A stretch of DNA of 64,000 nucleotides from Arthrobacter sp. V1I9 (GTDB lineage Bacteria; Actinomycetota; Actinomycetes; Actinomycetales; Micrococcaceae), in contig NZ_JAUSYU010000001.1 in the NCBI RefSeq assembly GCF_030817075.1, forward strand, positions 62,001 to 126,000, in the 5' to 3' direction. Below, in pieces: positions 7,855 through 16,917 of this stretch (within the stretch, counting starts at the first letter, position 1; each line of letters opens with the position of its first letter). The position numbers and the translations under genes were made by a program. The notes below the pieces were generated by a model. The model did not search any database. It was given only the letters and a program-made list of their open reading frames with translations, and was not told the origin of the DNA.

Positions 7855-8478
7855 ATGGCAACTACAGCAATCAAGAAGACCACCAGCAGGTCCTGGCGCG
7901 TCGTGGACATCGTGGTGGCGGCGTTGATCGCCATCGCTGGCGGCGTCATTTTCTGGGCCTGGTCCCAGGGGGCGGCCGCAGTCTCGGCGCCCATGAACGC
8001 CCTATACCCGCCGCTGACCGGATTGTTGGCCGGCGGGTGGATGATCCCCGCGGTGCTGGGCATGCTCATCATCCGCAAGCCGGGAGCCGCACTCTTTTGC
8101 GAGACTGTTGCAGCCACCGGCGAACTGCTCATGGGCTCGCAGTACGGCGCCTCCGTGCTGTTCTCCGGGTTTGTCCAGGGTTTGGGTGCCGAGATCATCT
8201 TCGCGATTTTTGTGTACCGGAAGTTCAACCTGCCGGTTTCCCTGCTCGCCGGCGCTGCTGCCGGGCTGTTCTGCGGCCTGAATGACTCCTTCGCGCCCTG
8301 GGGCTGGAACATCGCCTATTCCGGCGGGGACAAGCTTGCCTACATCGTCTTCACCGCGATCTCCGGTGCCGTCATCGCAGGCGCGCTGTCCTGGATCGCC
8401 ACCCGCGGCCTGGCGAAGACCGGAGTCCTGAGCTCCTTCGCGTCGCGCAGGGCAGCTACGGAGCCAGTCCTCTCCTGA
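7855..8478 (+). CDS. ykoE: Thiamine/HMP transporter substrate-binding membrane subunit
   Basis: This 207-residue membrane protein is the S component (YkoE) of an ECF-type transporter for thiamine or its hydroxymethylpyrimidine precursor. Features include MNALYPPLTGLLAGGW, CETVAATGELLMGSQYG and FSGFVQGLGAEIIFA, which are characteristic, plus about five or six hydrophobic helices. The ATG at 7855 follows CAGGAGGA. A TPP riboswitch precedes the gene, which fixes the pathway. Its stop shares one base with the ykoD start, so the three subunits are made together. Confidence 0.92.
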   Translation: MATTAIKKTTSRSWRVVDIVVAALIAIAGGVIFWAWSQGAAAVSAPMNALYPPLTGLLAGGWMIPAVLGMLIIRKPGAALFCETVAATGELLMGSQYGASVLFSGFVQGLGAEIIFAIFVYRKFNLPVSLLAGAAAGLFCGLNDSFAPWGWNIAYSGGDKLAYIVFTAISGAVIAGALSWIATRGLAKTGVLSSFASRRAATEPVLS

Positions 8479-10034
8479 TGACAGCTCCTTCCCTTCACGG
8501 CGCGTCGGTGGCGGCGCGGCCGGCTGCCGTCACCGCCCGCGGCTGGGGCTGGCGGCATGCCGGGCGGTCCAGGCCCGCTGTCCGTGCCCTTGACCTGGAC
8601 ATCCGGCCGGGGGAGCGCGTGCTCCTGCTGGGCCCGTCCGGGGCAGGCAAGTCCACCCTCCTCCATGCCTTGGCCGGGGTGCTGGGGGACGCTGACGACA
8701 CCGATGACGGCGGCGCGGCCGGGGATTCCGACGAGTCCGGTTCGCTGCTGATTGACGGCGCCTCCCCCCGCGAGCAGCGCGGCAGGGCCGGACTGATGCA
8801 GCAGGACCCGGAGACGCAGGTGGTCCTCTCGCGGGTAGGTGACGATGTCGCCTTCGGCGCCGAGAACCTCGCCGTGCCCCGCGCCGACATCTGGGCCCGC
8901 GTGCATGAGGCGCTGGACGACGTCGGGCTCTCCCACCTGCCGCTGGACCACCCGACGTCGGCCCTGTCCGGCGGGCAGAAACAGCGGCTGGCGCTCGCGG
9001 GCATCCTTGCCATGCGGCCGGGGCTGCTCCTCCTCGACGAGCCGACGGCCAACCTGGATCCCGCCGGGGTGGTGGAGGTGCGTGACGCCGTTGGCCGTTG
9101 CCTCGACAAAACCGGGGCAACGCTGGTGGTGGTGGAGCACCGCGTGTCTGTCTGGAAGGACCTGGTGGACCGGATCGTGGTGCTGCAGCCCGGCTCTTTG
9201 ACGGATCCTGCCGTGCTGCTGGATGGGCCGCCGGACCAGGTTCTCAGGGAAGCCCGGAGCATGCTTATGGCGGCCGGGGTTTGGGTGCCTGGCCACGTTC
9301 CGGCTACGCGTCTGCGTGCGGCGGATCCTGCTCCCGGCAACGGGGACCTGCTGCTTGCCGCCGAGGAACTTGCCGTATCGCGGGAACGTGCCCGCCGCAA
9401 GGGTTTTCGCAAACTTGCGCCCGTGCCGGTGCAACAGGGCATTTCCGCGCAGGTCCGGGCAGGGCAGGCCCTGGCCATTACCGGGCCCAACGGCGCAGGG
9501 AAATCCACGTTCGCACTGACCCTCGCAGGGCTGCTGCAGCCTGTCGACGGCAAGGTTTCCGCCACCCTGGCGCTAAGTCGCGGTGCGGGCATTGACCCGT
9601 TTAAATGGAAGGCGGAGCAGCTGATCGAGCGCGTGGGCACGGTGTTCCAGGAACCCGAGCACCAGTTTGTCACCGGGAACGTGCTGGACGAACTGCGCTT
9701 TGGCCCGCGGCATCTTGGGCACGGCGAGGACCGGGTGGATGAACTGCTGGAGCGGCTCCGGCTCACCGAACTCGTTGACGCAAATCCGTATACGCTCTCG
9801 GGCGGCGAAAAGAGGCGGCTCTCGGTGGCTACAGTCCTGGCCGCGCATCCCCAGGTCCTGGTCCTGGATGAACCCACCTTCGGGCAGGACGCCAACACCT
9901 GGGCGGAGCTGGCATCGTTCCTGTCCGAACTCCTGGACGCCGGCACCGCCGTGGTGTCCGTGACGCATGACGCCGAATTTACGGCCGCGCTGGGCGGAAC
10001 GGAACTGCGCCTGGCAGCGGCGGTGGCGCCATGA
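8478..10034 (+). CDS. ykoD: Thiamine/HMP ECF transporter ATPase, two ABC domains
   Basis: This 518-residue protein is the energising ATPase of the YkoEDC transporter and holds two complete ABC domains. Domain 1 has Walker A GPSGAGKST (52-60), a signature LSGGQKQRL near 163 and Walker B LLLLDEPTA near 183. Domain 2 has GPNGAGKST near 335, LSGGEKRRL near 440 and LVLDEPT near 461. Both sites look catalytically competent. The start overlaps ykoE by one base, and the end overlaps ykoC by 4 bp. Confidence 0.92.
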   Translation: MTAPSLHGASVAARPAAVTARGWGWRHAGRSRPAVRALDLDIRPGERVLLLGPSGAGKSTLLHALAGVLGDADDTDDGGAAGDSDESGSLLIDGASPREQRGRAGLMQQDPETQVVLSRVGDDVAFGAENLAVPRADIWARVHEALDDVGLSHLPLDHPTSALSGGQKQRLALAGILAMRPGLLLLDEPTANLDPAGVVEVRDAVGRCLDKTGATLVVVEHRVSVWKDLVDRIVVLQPGSLTDPAVLLDGPPDQVLREARSMLMAAGVWVPGHVPATRLRAADPAPGNGDLLLAAEELAVSRERARRKGFRKLAPVPVQQGISAQVRAGQALAITGPNGAGKSTFALTLAGLLQPVDGKVSATLALSRGAGIDPFKWKAEQLIERVGTVFQEPEHQFVTGNVLDELRFGPRHLGHGEDRVDELLERLRLTELVDANPYTLSGGEKRRLSVATVLAAHPQVLVLDEPTFGQDANTWAELASFLSELLDAGTAVVSVTHDAEFTAALGGTELRLAAAVAP

Positions 10035-10831
10035 GGCAGGAGCTGAACCTGCGCGGCAACCACGCCCTGCTGACCCGAGCGAACCCGTTAAGCAAGTTCG
10101 CCGCCGTCTTCCTGATCACGGCCGTGCTGGCGCTGTCCATCGACTGGGTGTCCGCCTCCGTGGCGCTGGCCTTTGAGTTCCTGCTGTTCACGTTGGCGGG
10201 GCTCACCCTGACGCTGCTGTGGCAGCGGGGGTGGCCGCTGATCCTCGCCGCGGCCGTCGGCGGCTGGAGCACCTCCATCCTGGCGGCGGACAGCGGAAAG
10301 ACGCTGATCGACGTCGGCATCTGGACCATGAGCGAAGGCTCGCTGGAACTGGGGGTCGGGTTTATGCTTCGTGGCCTGGCAATTGCGCTCCCGGCGGTGC
10401 TGCTGATGAGCTGCACCGATCCCACTGACCTTGCCGACGCGCTGGCGCAAAAGGCGCGCCTTCCGCACCGGTTTGTGCTGGGAACCTTGGCCGCCATGCG
10501 CCTGGTGGGGCTGATGGCGGAGGAGTGGCAGACCATTGGGATGGCCCGCCGTGCCCGCGGCGTTGGTTCCCGCGGCAGTGCCCTGCAGCGGCTGAAGGCA
10601 ACGCTGGGGCAGAGCTTCGGGCTCCTGGTTCAAGCCATCCGGCGTGCTTCAAGACTGGCCGTCACCATGGAGGCGCGGGGTTTCGGCGGCGGAAAGCGGA
10701 CATGGGCGCGGGAATCCACGTACAGCGGATTGGACGCGTGGGTTCTTAGTGGTGGCGTGCTGATGGCGGGTGCAGCCTTTGCTGCGGCAATCTGGGCAGG
10801 CACGTGGAACATGGTGTGGCTGGGGAGCTGA
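10031..10831 (+). CDS. ykoC: ECF transporter transmembrane subunit T
   Basis: This 266-residue CbiQ/EcfT-family protein is the coupling membrane subunit of the thiamine-precursor transporter. It has four or five hydrophobic helices and the two conserved coupling motifs: RRARGVGSRG near residue 175 and TMEARGFGGGKRTW near 212, which contact the ATPase. The start overlaps ykoD by 4 bp. The gene ends 17 bp before a convergent gene, with no clear terminator between them. Confidence 0.9.
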   Translation: MRQELNLRGNHALLTRANPLSKFAAVFLITAVLALSIDWVSASVALAFEFLLFTLAGLTLTLLWQRGWPLILAAAVGGWSTSILAADSGKTLIDVGIWTMSEGSLELGVGFMLRGLAIALPAVLLMSCTDPTDLADALAQKARLPHRFVLGTLAAMRLVGLMAEEWQTIGMARRARGVGSRGSALQRLKATLGQSFGLLVQAIRRASRLAVTMEARGFGGGKRTWARESTYSGLDAWVLSGGVLMAGAAFAAAIWAGTWNMVWLGS

Positions 10832-10848
10832 CTGGTGGACGCCGGAGC

Positions 10849-11676
10849 TCAGTCGCAGGAGTGGTTGTAGTCGAATTTCCTGGAAACGAACTGGGTAAGA
10901 GCCACTTCACCGCCGTCGGTCAGCGGCGGGTCTGAGCAGTTGGCTTTGGCCCCGGCGACGGAGCGCGCCCCGGCCAGCCAGCTTGGCAGCGAATAGAGGT
11001 TGCTCGAGTTGCTGACGGTACCCACGATCCGGCCCCATTGAAGACCGGTTGAATAGATCCCGACTCCCTTGACGTCGATGCTGTGGAAGAAGTCCGTCAT
11101 GCCCTCCAGTACAGTGCGGTTCGCATCCTTGTCTGTGGTGGACCAGCTGTTCTCGGTTTCCACGTCCAGCCACCAAAAATAGTCCGAAGGGTTGGTGATC
11201 CCGCGGATGTAGGCGTCGTCGTAGGCCTTGGCGTAGCCGTACATGTAAGCGCAGGCTTTCCCGTAGTCGTTTTCCTCGCAGGAGCCGTAGGGGTTATGGA
11301 CGGCCGATAGTATGGGGTATTCGTTGCTGGTGGGCCACCACGAGCCGCTGCTTCCAGGGTTGGCGGTATTGACGTAAAGGGACACCTTCGGCTGGGGCGT
11401 AATGCCGGATGAGGTTTCCGCCCATTCGAGCTGTTCCCTCAGGCAAGGGTTGGTGTTGTTGGCCAACCCGTTGTTGACGCCGACGATGGCAAAAGCCGGC
11501 TCTGCGGGAAGGGGATTTTCGCACTGGGGCCAGGAGACATCGTTGCCCAGCGTGGACTGCCGGCCTTCACCCGGAGAGGGCGCCGCGGACGCGGGCCCGG
11601 CAGGGAGCAGGAGCAGGACAGCGAACAGCAGGGCGGCCAGCTGAGCCGTTACCCGGACCTCTCGAGTTCGGCGCAC
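10849..11676 (-). CDS. Secreted protein with GH25/DUF1906-like fold
   Basis: This 275-residue exported protein has an N-terminal signal peptide: basic residues, then ALLFAVLLLLPAGPASA with cleavage expected after ASA. The mature part resembles glycoside-hydrolase-like TIM barrels of the GH25/DUF1906 type, with GNDVSWPQC near the start and YFWWLDVETENSW, where Asp and Glu could be catalytic. Several Cys residues (Cys in WPQCE, NPCL, GSCEEN, KACAY, NCSD, HSCD) could form disulfides. The GTG at 11676 has GGAGG six bases upstream; another GTG lies at 11682. The substrate may be peptidoglycan, but this is not proven. Confidence 0.55.
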   Translation of the reverse strand: MRRTREVRVTAQLAALLFAVLLLLPAGPASAAPSPGEGRQSTLGNDVSWPQCENPLPAEPAFAIVGVNNGLANNTNPCLREQLEWAETSSGITPQPKVSLYVNTANPGSSGSWWPTSNEYPILSAVHNPYGSCEENDYGKACAYMYGYAKAYDDAYIRGITNPSDYFWWLDVETENSWSTTDKDANRTVLEGMTDFFHSIDVKGVGIYSTGLQWGRIVGTVSNSSNLYSLPSWLAGARSVAGAKANCSDPPLTDGGEVALTQFVSRKFDYNHSCD

Positions 11677-11841
11677 TGTCACCTCCGTCGTCGTCGAAAG
11701 TAAGAGGGTCTATCCAGTTTCCTCCGGTTAGGCAGGCAAGGTCAACAAAGCTGGCAGCTCATCGCTATCGCATGTAGTGGGTAAACGCTCTCCAAATGGC
11801 TTTGAACGGGCCGGGGCGGCTATTACGTAGCTCATTTGTGA

Positions 11842-11847
11842 TATATT
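11842..11847 (+). promoter_or_regulatory. -10 box suggesting a leaderless transcript
   Basis: TATATT sits in an AT-rich pocket right before the HTH-MurA gene. A transcript starting 7-8 bases downstream would begin at the ATG at 11855. No Shine-Dalgarno sequence precedes this gene. This fits leaderless translation, which is common in actinobacteria. No good -35 box is visible. Confidence 0.4.
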
Positions 11848-11854
11848 TATGGGC

Positions 11855-13378
11855 ATGACGCAGGAAACTACCGAACACGTTGCCGCCATGCTCAGGGATG
11901 CCCGGGGCGAGAAGGGCTGGACCCAGGGCCAGCTGGCCGCCGAGCTCGGGACCAGCCAGAGTGCCATTGCCCGGATGGAGCAGGGCAAGCAGAACCTGAG
12001 CCTGAAAATGATCCAGCGCCTTGAGACGATCTTCGGCCGGAGCATCGTCAACGTGGGAAAACCCCAGATGACACACCTTCGGGTGGAGGGCGGCCGCACG
12101 CTCTCCGGCTCCGTGGACGTTAACAGCAGCAAGAATGCCGGCGTCGCGCTGCTGTGCGCAAGCCTCATCAACCGGGGGACCACTATTCTTCGGCGTCTTG
12201 CGCGCATCGAGGAAGTGAACCGCATTGTTGAGGTGCTCAGCAGCATCGGGGTCGAGTGCACCTGGCTCAACGATTCGGACCTCCAGCTCCGCAGGCCTGC
12301 CGTCCTTAACCTGGAGGCGATGGACGTTGAAGCCGCCCGCCGCACGCGCAGCGTCATTATGCTGCTGGGGCCGCTGCTGGACGAGTCTTCGCAGTACCGC
12401 CTCCCGTATGCGGGTGGCTGTGACCTGGGCACGCGCACTGTTGAGCCGCATATGCAGGCACTGCGCCAGTTCGGACTCACAGTGGAAGCAACTGCAGGTT
12501 TTTATGCAGTACAGGCCCCTTCTGCTGACACGCGCGACCGTTCCTTCGTGCTTACGGAGCGCGGCGATACTGTCACCGAGAACGCCATCATGGCAGCGGC
12601 GCACCGTGAGGGGACAACGGTGATCCGCAACGCCAGCCCGAACTACATGGTGCAGGACCTCTGCTTCTACCTGCAGATGCTGGGCGTGACCATCGACGGC
12701 GTCGGCACCACCACCTTGAAGATCACCGGGCGTCCCATGATCGATGCTGAGATTGAGTACTTCCCGTCCGAGGACCCCATCGAGGCCATGAGCCTCATTA
12801 CCGCCGGCATTGTGACCAACTCTGAGGTGACCATCCGCCGGGTGCCCATCGAGTTCATGGAAATCGAGCTGGCCACGCTGGGGCAGATGGGCCAGCAGCT
12901 GGAGATATCGGGCGAGTACATGGCCCGCAACGGCCGGACCCGGCTGGTGGACGTGACCACCAAGCCTTCGGAGCTGCACGCGCCGGAGGACAAAATCCAC
13001 CCGATGCCTTTCCCGGGCCTGAACATCGACAACCTGCCCTTCTTCGCCGTCATTGCCGCCAACGCCAGCGGGCAGACGATGATTCACGACTGGGTTTATG
13101 AAAACCGGGCCATTTACCTCACGGAGCTGAACCGGCTGGGTGCACAGGTTCAGCTGCTGGACCCCCACCGGATCTACGTCAACGGCCCCACCAAGTGGCG
13201 CGCAGCAGAGGTCGGCTGTCCGCCGGCCCTGCGCCCGGCAGCATGCCTGCTGCTGGCCATGCTGGCCGCCAGGGGAGTCTCCGAACTCCGGAACATTTAC
13301 GTCATCGAACGGGGATATGAGGAACTCGCCGAGCGGTTGAACGCTATCGGCGCCAAAGTGGAGTACTTCCAGGACTGA
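11855..13378 (+). CDS. MurA-like enolpyruvyl transferase fused to an XRE-type HTH domain
   Basis: The first ~62 of 507 residues form an XRE/Cro helix-turn-helix ([20 protein letters not shown]). The rest is an EPSP-synthase-fold protein related to UDP-N-acetylglucosamine 1-carboxyvinyltransferase (MurA), the first committed enzyme of peptidoglycan synthesis. The active-site loop is kept as [14 protein letters not shown] with Cys189, and the Lys-Asn pair (VNSSKNAG) and an Asp in LNIDNLPFF match MurA. Overall divergence from housekeeping MurA is large, so this may be a paralogue or regulator. An ATG six bases upstream (11849) is also in frame. Confidence 0.75.
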   Translation: MTQETTEHVAAMLRDARGEKGWTQGQLAAELGTSQSAIARMEQGKQNLSLKMIQRLETIFGRSIVNVGKPQMTHLRVEGGRTLSGSVDVNSSKNAGVALLCASLINRGTTILRRLARIEEVNRIVEVLSSIGVECTWLNDSDLQLRRPAVLNLEAMDVEAARRTRSVIMLLGPLLDESSQYRLPYAGGCDLGTRTVEPHMQALRQFGLTVEATAGFYAVQAPSADTRDRSFVLTERGDTVTENAIMAAAHREGTTVIRNASPNYMVQDLCFYLQMLGVTIDGVGTTTLKITGRPMIDAEIEYFPSEDPIEAMSLITAGIVTNSEVTIRRVPIEFMEIELATLGQMGQQLEISGEYMARNGRTRLVDVTTKPSELHAPEDKIHPMPFPGLNIDNLPFFAVIAANASGQTMIHDWVYENRAIYLTELNRLGAQVQLLDPHRIYVNGPTKWRAAEVGCPPALRPAACLLLAMLAARGVSELRNIYVIERGYEELAERLNAIGAKVEYFQD

Positions 13379-13445
13379 ACATTCACGCTTCGTCATGAAG
13401 CCATGGGGGCCTTCAAAAGGGGCCCGCCTGCCGCAGAATGTGAGT

Positions 13446-14516
13446 ATGCGAACATTCGGCGTTGAGGAAGAACTCCTGATCGTTGATCCGGAGAGCGGGG
13501 AGCCGCTTGCCCTTGCTGATGCTCTCCTGTCGGGCCGCCGATTGGCTGCCGATGACGCTCCGGATGACCCTCGGGATCTCGAAACGGAAGACAAAACCGT
13601 TTACGACGACGACGAGATGGGCTTGAGTGCCGAACTCAAGCTGGAGCAAATTGAGACGCAGACGCGGCCATGCCTGGAGTACGGTGTGCTGCTGGACCAG
13701 ATCCGGGCCGGCCGGGCGCTCGCTGACAAGGCTGCCAGGAAGAATAATGCCCGGGTGACTGCGTTGGCCACCTCACCCCTTGGGCTGGCCAGCCACACCA
13801 CTCCAGATCCGCGCTATGCCAGGATGCTGGAGCGTTTTGGCCTGACTGCCCAGGAGCAACTGACCTGCGGTTTCCACGTCCATACCTATATTGAGTCCCA
13901 GGACGAGGGCGTGGCTGTACTGGACCGAATCCGCGACAAGCTTGCGGTCCTCACGGCACTGAGTGCGAACTCGCCGTTCTGGAACGGTCTTCAGACTGGT
14001 TTTGAAAGCTACCGTACCCAGGCGTGGAACCGCTGGCCGACGGCGGGTCCCGCCGGTATTTACGGAACCTATTCTGCCTATCGCCGGGTGGTTACCCGGC
14101 TTTTGGACAGCGGGGTGATGCTGGACGAAGGGATGATCTACTTCGACGCCCGACTGTCCCGGAACCACCCCACTGTGGAGGTCCGTGTTGCCGACGTCTG
14201 CCTCCGGGCCGAGGATGCGGCCCTCATTGCTGTTCTTGTCCGGGCGCTTGTGGAGACCGCGGGCCGTGAGTGGCGTGAGGGCGTCGATCCCGCGCCGGTG
14301 CCCACCGTACTTTTGCGGATGGCTTCCTGGCAGGCGAGCAGCGACGGGCTCAGCGGGGAGCTTTTGGACTTCGGTTCCTTCCGGCCGGCCCGTGCCGCCG
14401 ACGTAGTGCGTTCCCTGGTGGACTATCTCGCCCCGGTACTGCAGGAGCAGGGCGAGCTTGCCCTGGCCCGGCAGGGGGTAGAGGACGTTATTGCCCGTGG
14501 TACGGGGGGCAGCTGA
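13446..14516 (+). CDS. YbdK-type carboxylate-amine ligase (glutamate-cysteine ligase family 2), probably frameshifted at the 3' end
   Basis: This 356-residue protein is a GCS2/YbdK-family ATP-dependent ligase joining a carboxylate to an amine. The N-terminal signature [11 protein letters not shown] follows the ATG directly, and [17 protein letters not shown] and [17 protein letters not shown] are family motifs. The last residues read ARGTGGS and stop, whereas family members continue with a GTGAxxQR-type tail. Reading through a G6 run at 14504-14509 with one base fewer gives [15 protein letters not shown] and an open frame to 14676. Either the gene is truncated or the run is miscalled. The substrate is unknown. 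Confidence 0.8.
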   Translation: MRTFGVEEELLIVDPESGEPLALADALLSGRRLAADDAPDDPRDLETEDKTVYDDDEMGLSAELKLEQIETQTRPCLEYGVLLDQIRAGRALADKAARKNNARVTALATSPLGLASHTTPDPRYARMLERFGLTAQEQLTCGFHVHTYIESQDEGVAVLDRIRDKLAVLTALSANSPFWNGLQTGFESYRTQAWNRWPTAGPAGIYGTYSAYRRVVTRLLDSGVMLDEGMIYFDARLSRNHPTVEVRVADVCLRAEDAALIAVLVRALVETAGREWREGVDPAPVPTVLLRMASWQASSDGLSGELLDFGSFRPARAADVVRSLVDYLAPVLQEQGELALARQGVEDVIARGTGGS

Positions 14517-14742
14517 ACAGCGCCGCGTCCGGGACAAGGCGTTGACCGCTTATGCGCCTGAGGACTTGGGCTTTGGTGCCCTGGTCAAGCATGCAATAGA
14601 CGTGACGATGCGCGGCTCCTTGGATTTCCCGGACGTTGATGAGGTTCCGGATCTGTTGCGGGTCCGCCAGCCCTAAGATCTCAGGAGGTGTCTGGGAAGG
14701 ACTGGTTGCCGGGGTCGGTGTGGACGCAGCGCCAGCCAAACT

Positions 14743-15951
14743 TTAAATCTGCTTCAGTGCCTGTTCGAGGTCGCCAATCAGGTCATCCACGTCCTCCAAA
14801 CCAACCGAAAGCCGCACGACGCCGTCGCTCAGGCCAATGGCTGCGCGTCCCTCCGGACCCATCGCACGGTGCGTGGTGGTGGCGGGGTGGGTGATCAGGG
14901 ACTTTGAGTCGCCAAGGTTATTGGAAATATCAATGATGCGCAGGCCATCCAAAAGCGCGAAGGCCGCTTCTTTGCCCGAGCGGCCACCCGTCGTCGCGAG
15001 TTCCAGGGTGAGAACGGTGCCGCCGGCACTCATCTGCTTGGCGGCGAGTTCATACTGCGGGTGCGACTTCAGCAGCGGGTACTTTACCCAACTCACGGCA
15101 GGCTGCTGCTCCAGCCATTCGGCCAGCTGAAGGGCTGAAGCCGAAGAGTGGTTGACGCGGAGGGCCATCGTCTCAAGGCCTTTGGTGAGCACCCAGGCGT
15201 TGAAGGGGGACAACGACGGGCCGGTGTGGCGCATAAGCTGCTTGACCGGGCCGTCAATGAATTCCTTGGTGCCGAGGATGGCGCCGCCCAGCACCCTGCC
15301 CTGACCGTCGATGTGTTTGGTCCCGGAGTAGACAATCACGTCCGCGCCGAACTTTCCGCACCGCTGCAGCAGGGGAGTGGCAAAGACATTGTCGACCACC
15401 ACCGTGGCACCTGCCGCGTGCGCAAGTTCGCTGACAGCGGCGATGTCCACAATTTCCTGCATCGGGTTGGACGGCGACTCAAAGAAGACGGCGGTGGTGG
15501 GCTGGGACAGGGCATCGCGCCACTGCTCCAGGTCCGGGCCGTCCACGAACACTGTCTCCACACCCCAGCGCGGCAGGATTTCGTTCAGGATCACAAAGCA
15601 GGAACCGAACAGCGAGCGGGCGGCAACCACGCGGTCGCCGGCAGCCAGCAGGGCACCCAGGGCGGTGAAGACGGCGGACATGCCGGACGCTGTCGCGAAG
15701 CACGCCTCGGTGCCCTCGAGGAGGCGGAGCCGCTCCTGGAAGGTAGCCACGGAGGGGTTGCCGTAGCGGGAGTACACAAAGCGCTCGTCCTCGCCCGTGA
15801 AAGCGCGCTCTGCCGCAGCCGCGGATTCATACACGAACCCTGAGTTCAGGAACACCGCCTCGCTGGTTTCCTGGAAATTGGTGCGGTCAAGTCCGCCACG
15901 GACGGCCTGGGTGTCGGGGCTCCAGCCGGCGGCGTCTTCGTTAAAGGTCAC
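14743..15951 (-). CDS. metZ: O-succinylhomoserine sulfhydrylase
   Basis: This 402-residue PLP enzyme belongs to the Cys/Met-metabolism family and matches MetZ, which makes homocysteine from O-succinylhomoserine and sulfide. The Schiff-base lysine lies in YSGTKHIDGQGR near residue 211. Other motifs are YSRYGNPSVATFQERL, ATASGMSAVFTA and FFESPSNP, with FVYESAAAAERAF at the N-terminus. The GTG start directly abuts the stop of the rhodanese gene. A SAM-IV riboswitch heads the operon, consistent with methionine biosynthesis. O-acetyl substrates are an alternative. Confidence 0.92.
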   Translation of the reverse strand: MTFNEDAAGWSPDTQAVRGGLDRTNFQETSEAVFLNSGFVYESAAAAERAFTGEDERFVYSRYGNPSVATFQERLRLLEGTEACFATASGMSAVFTALGALLAAGDRVVAARSLFGSCFVILNEILPRWGVETVFVDGPDLEQWRDALSQPTTAVFFESPSNPMQEIVDIAAVSELAHAAGATVVVDNVFATPLLQRCGKFGADVIVYSGTKHIDGQGRVLGGAILGTKEFIDGPVKQLMRHTGPSLSPFNAWVLTKGLETMALRVNHSSASALQLAEWLEQQPAVSWVKYPLLKSHPQYELAAKQMSAGGTVLTLELATTGGRSGKEAAFALLDGLRIIDISNNLGDSKSLITHPATTTHRAMGPEGRAAIGLSDGVVRLSVGLEDVDDLIGDLEQALKQI

Positions 15952-16362
15952 TTAGTTCTTTCCGAGATTGGTGGGCAGGCCGCGGTTCTTCCAGCCGTTG
16001 ACGGTGCGTTCGCCGTACCGGTCGGGTTCGCCCTCGAAGCCCTCCAGCACGTTGTAGGAGGTGAAGCCGGCCCGGGTGGCAGCAATGGCGGCCGCGATGG
16101 AACGCTGCCCCGAGCGGCACAGGAATACCAGTTCGGCCGAAGCGTCCTCCGGCGCCTGCTGCGTCAGGTGAGTAATAAAATCCGGGTTGGGGATGCCCCC
16201 CGGGAACGTCCACTGGATGAACAGCGGATCGTTGTCGGTGGCCTTTGTGTCCGGGATACCGATGTGGGCCCATTCGCCTTCGGTGCGCACATCCACCAGG
16301 ATGGCGCCCTGCTCCAGCTTGTCCCATGCCTCCTGGGGCGTCAGGTCTCCTGCGTAGCTCAT
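15952..16362 (-). CDS. Rhodanese-like sulfurtransferase
   Basis: This 136-residue single-domain rhodanese has the catalytic cysteine in the loop FLCRSGQRS (near residue 88) and the N-terminal signature ILVDVRTEGEWAHIGIPD. It probably carries sulfane sulfur as a persulfide. It lies between a DUF1737 gene (4-bp overlap) and metZ (directly adjacent), under a SAM-responsive leader, so it may supply sulfide or persulfide to the sulfhydrylase. That role is inferred from context only. Confidence 0.88.
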   Translation of the reverse strand: MSYAGDLTPQEAWDKLEQGAILVDVRTEGEWAHIGIPDTKATDNDPLFIQWTFPGGIPNPDFITHLTQQAPEDASAELVFLCRSGQRSIAAAIAATRAGFTSYNVLEGFEGEPDRYGERTVNGWKNRGLPTNLGKN

Positions 16363-16637
16363 GCGTGGCCCTCGCCGTCGAACTCAAGGTCGTCGCCCGC
16401 GGATTCGAGGTCATCCACGGCGGTAGCAACTGCTGCATCGGCGGAAGCGATGGCTGCCGGAAGAACCAGGGCTTGCGCAACAATCACCTTGCCGCCGTTG
16501 GACGTGGCGGCAGGGCTGCCGTGAAGCACATAGCCCTCGGCCAGGGCGGTCGAAACCCGTTCACAGAAAGACCTGTCATCGGGCCCGGTAACGAGCCGGT
16601 AGGAGAGTCTTTCTTCAGGGGCAGGTGCGTCAGACAC
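16359..16637 (-). CDS. DUF1737 domain protein
   Basis: This 92-residue protein has the DUF1737 core (YRLVTGPDDRSFCERVSTALAEGYVLHGS and KVIVAQAL), whose structural role is unknown, followed by an acidic, alanine-rich tail. The GTG start follows AAGGAG at good spacing. It is the first gene after the SAM-IV riboswitch, and its stop overlaps the rhodanese start by 4 bp, so it belongs to the methionine operon. Confidence 0.75.
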   Translation of the reverse strand: MSDAPAPEERLSYRLVTGPDDRSFCERVSTALAEGYVLHGSPAATSNGGKVIVAQALVLPAAIASADAAVATAVDDLESAGDDLEFDGEGHA

Positions 16638-16667
16638 GACGGATCTCCTTCTTTCACGCTTGCAACA

Positions 16668-16770
16668 CGATTCGGTCGATATGCCGAGTATTCACCTGAG
16701 GCACCCCGCCGCGAAAGGAGGGTTGCCGACCGGCCAGTCAGGGCTTGACGCCGGTACTCATTACTCCCCA
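16668..16770 (-). ncRNA. SAM-IV riboswitch
   Basis: On the minus strand, upstream of the DUF1737-rhodanese-metZ operon, conserved blocks appear in order: GAGTAATGAGTACCGGCGTC, AAGCCCTGACTGGCCGGTC, GGCAACCCTCC, GCGGCGGGGTGCCTCAGGTG and the closing AATACTC. GAGTA and TACTC pair as P1. The arrangement fits SAM-IV better than SAM-I. The 3' end leads into the ribosome binding site within about 25 nt, suggesting control of translation initiation. Confidence 0.85.
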
Positions 16771-16860
16771 AAAAAGTAACACTTGGCGCGCGGCACCGCA
16801 TCGCCGCCGTCGTCATGTTCCGTAACTGAGCGGGGCGGCCGCCCAGCTGTTGGAGCAAAC

Positions 16861-16905
16861 GAAAGGCGTGAAGGGCTGCCCGCTGGGGGGCGCTTCACGC
16901 CTTTC
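16861..16905. terminator. Strong hairpin, probable terminator
   Basis: GAAAGGCGTGAAG and CTTCACGCCTTTC form a perfect 13-bp stem around a GC-rich loop. It lies just after the 3' end of the minus-strand gene at 16918-17172 and upstream of the SAM-IV leader, so it should separate these transcription units. The U-tract is weak. Confidence 0.7.
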
Positions 16906-16917
16906 CTTTGATGTCGT

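Noticed and set aside
11765..13594. Long minus-strand open frame (609 codons) opposite the HTH-MurA gene
   Set aside because: It is antisense to a gene with conserved active-site motifs, and its own translation has no recognisable domain.
14488..14739. Minus-strand open frame of 83 codons between the ligase gene and metZ
   Set aside because: It overlaps the frame-shifted tail of the ligase gene, has no ribosome binding site and no family resemblance. The plus-strand reading explains the conservation better.
16484..16858. Minus-strand open frame of 124 codons upstream of DUF1737
   Set aside because: It runs through the SAM-IV aptamer and overlaps the DUF1737 gene in another frame. RNA structure explains the sequence.
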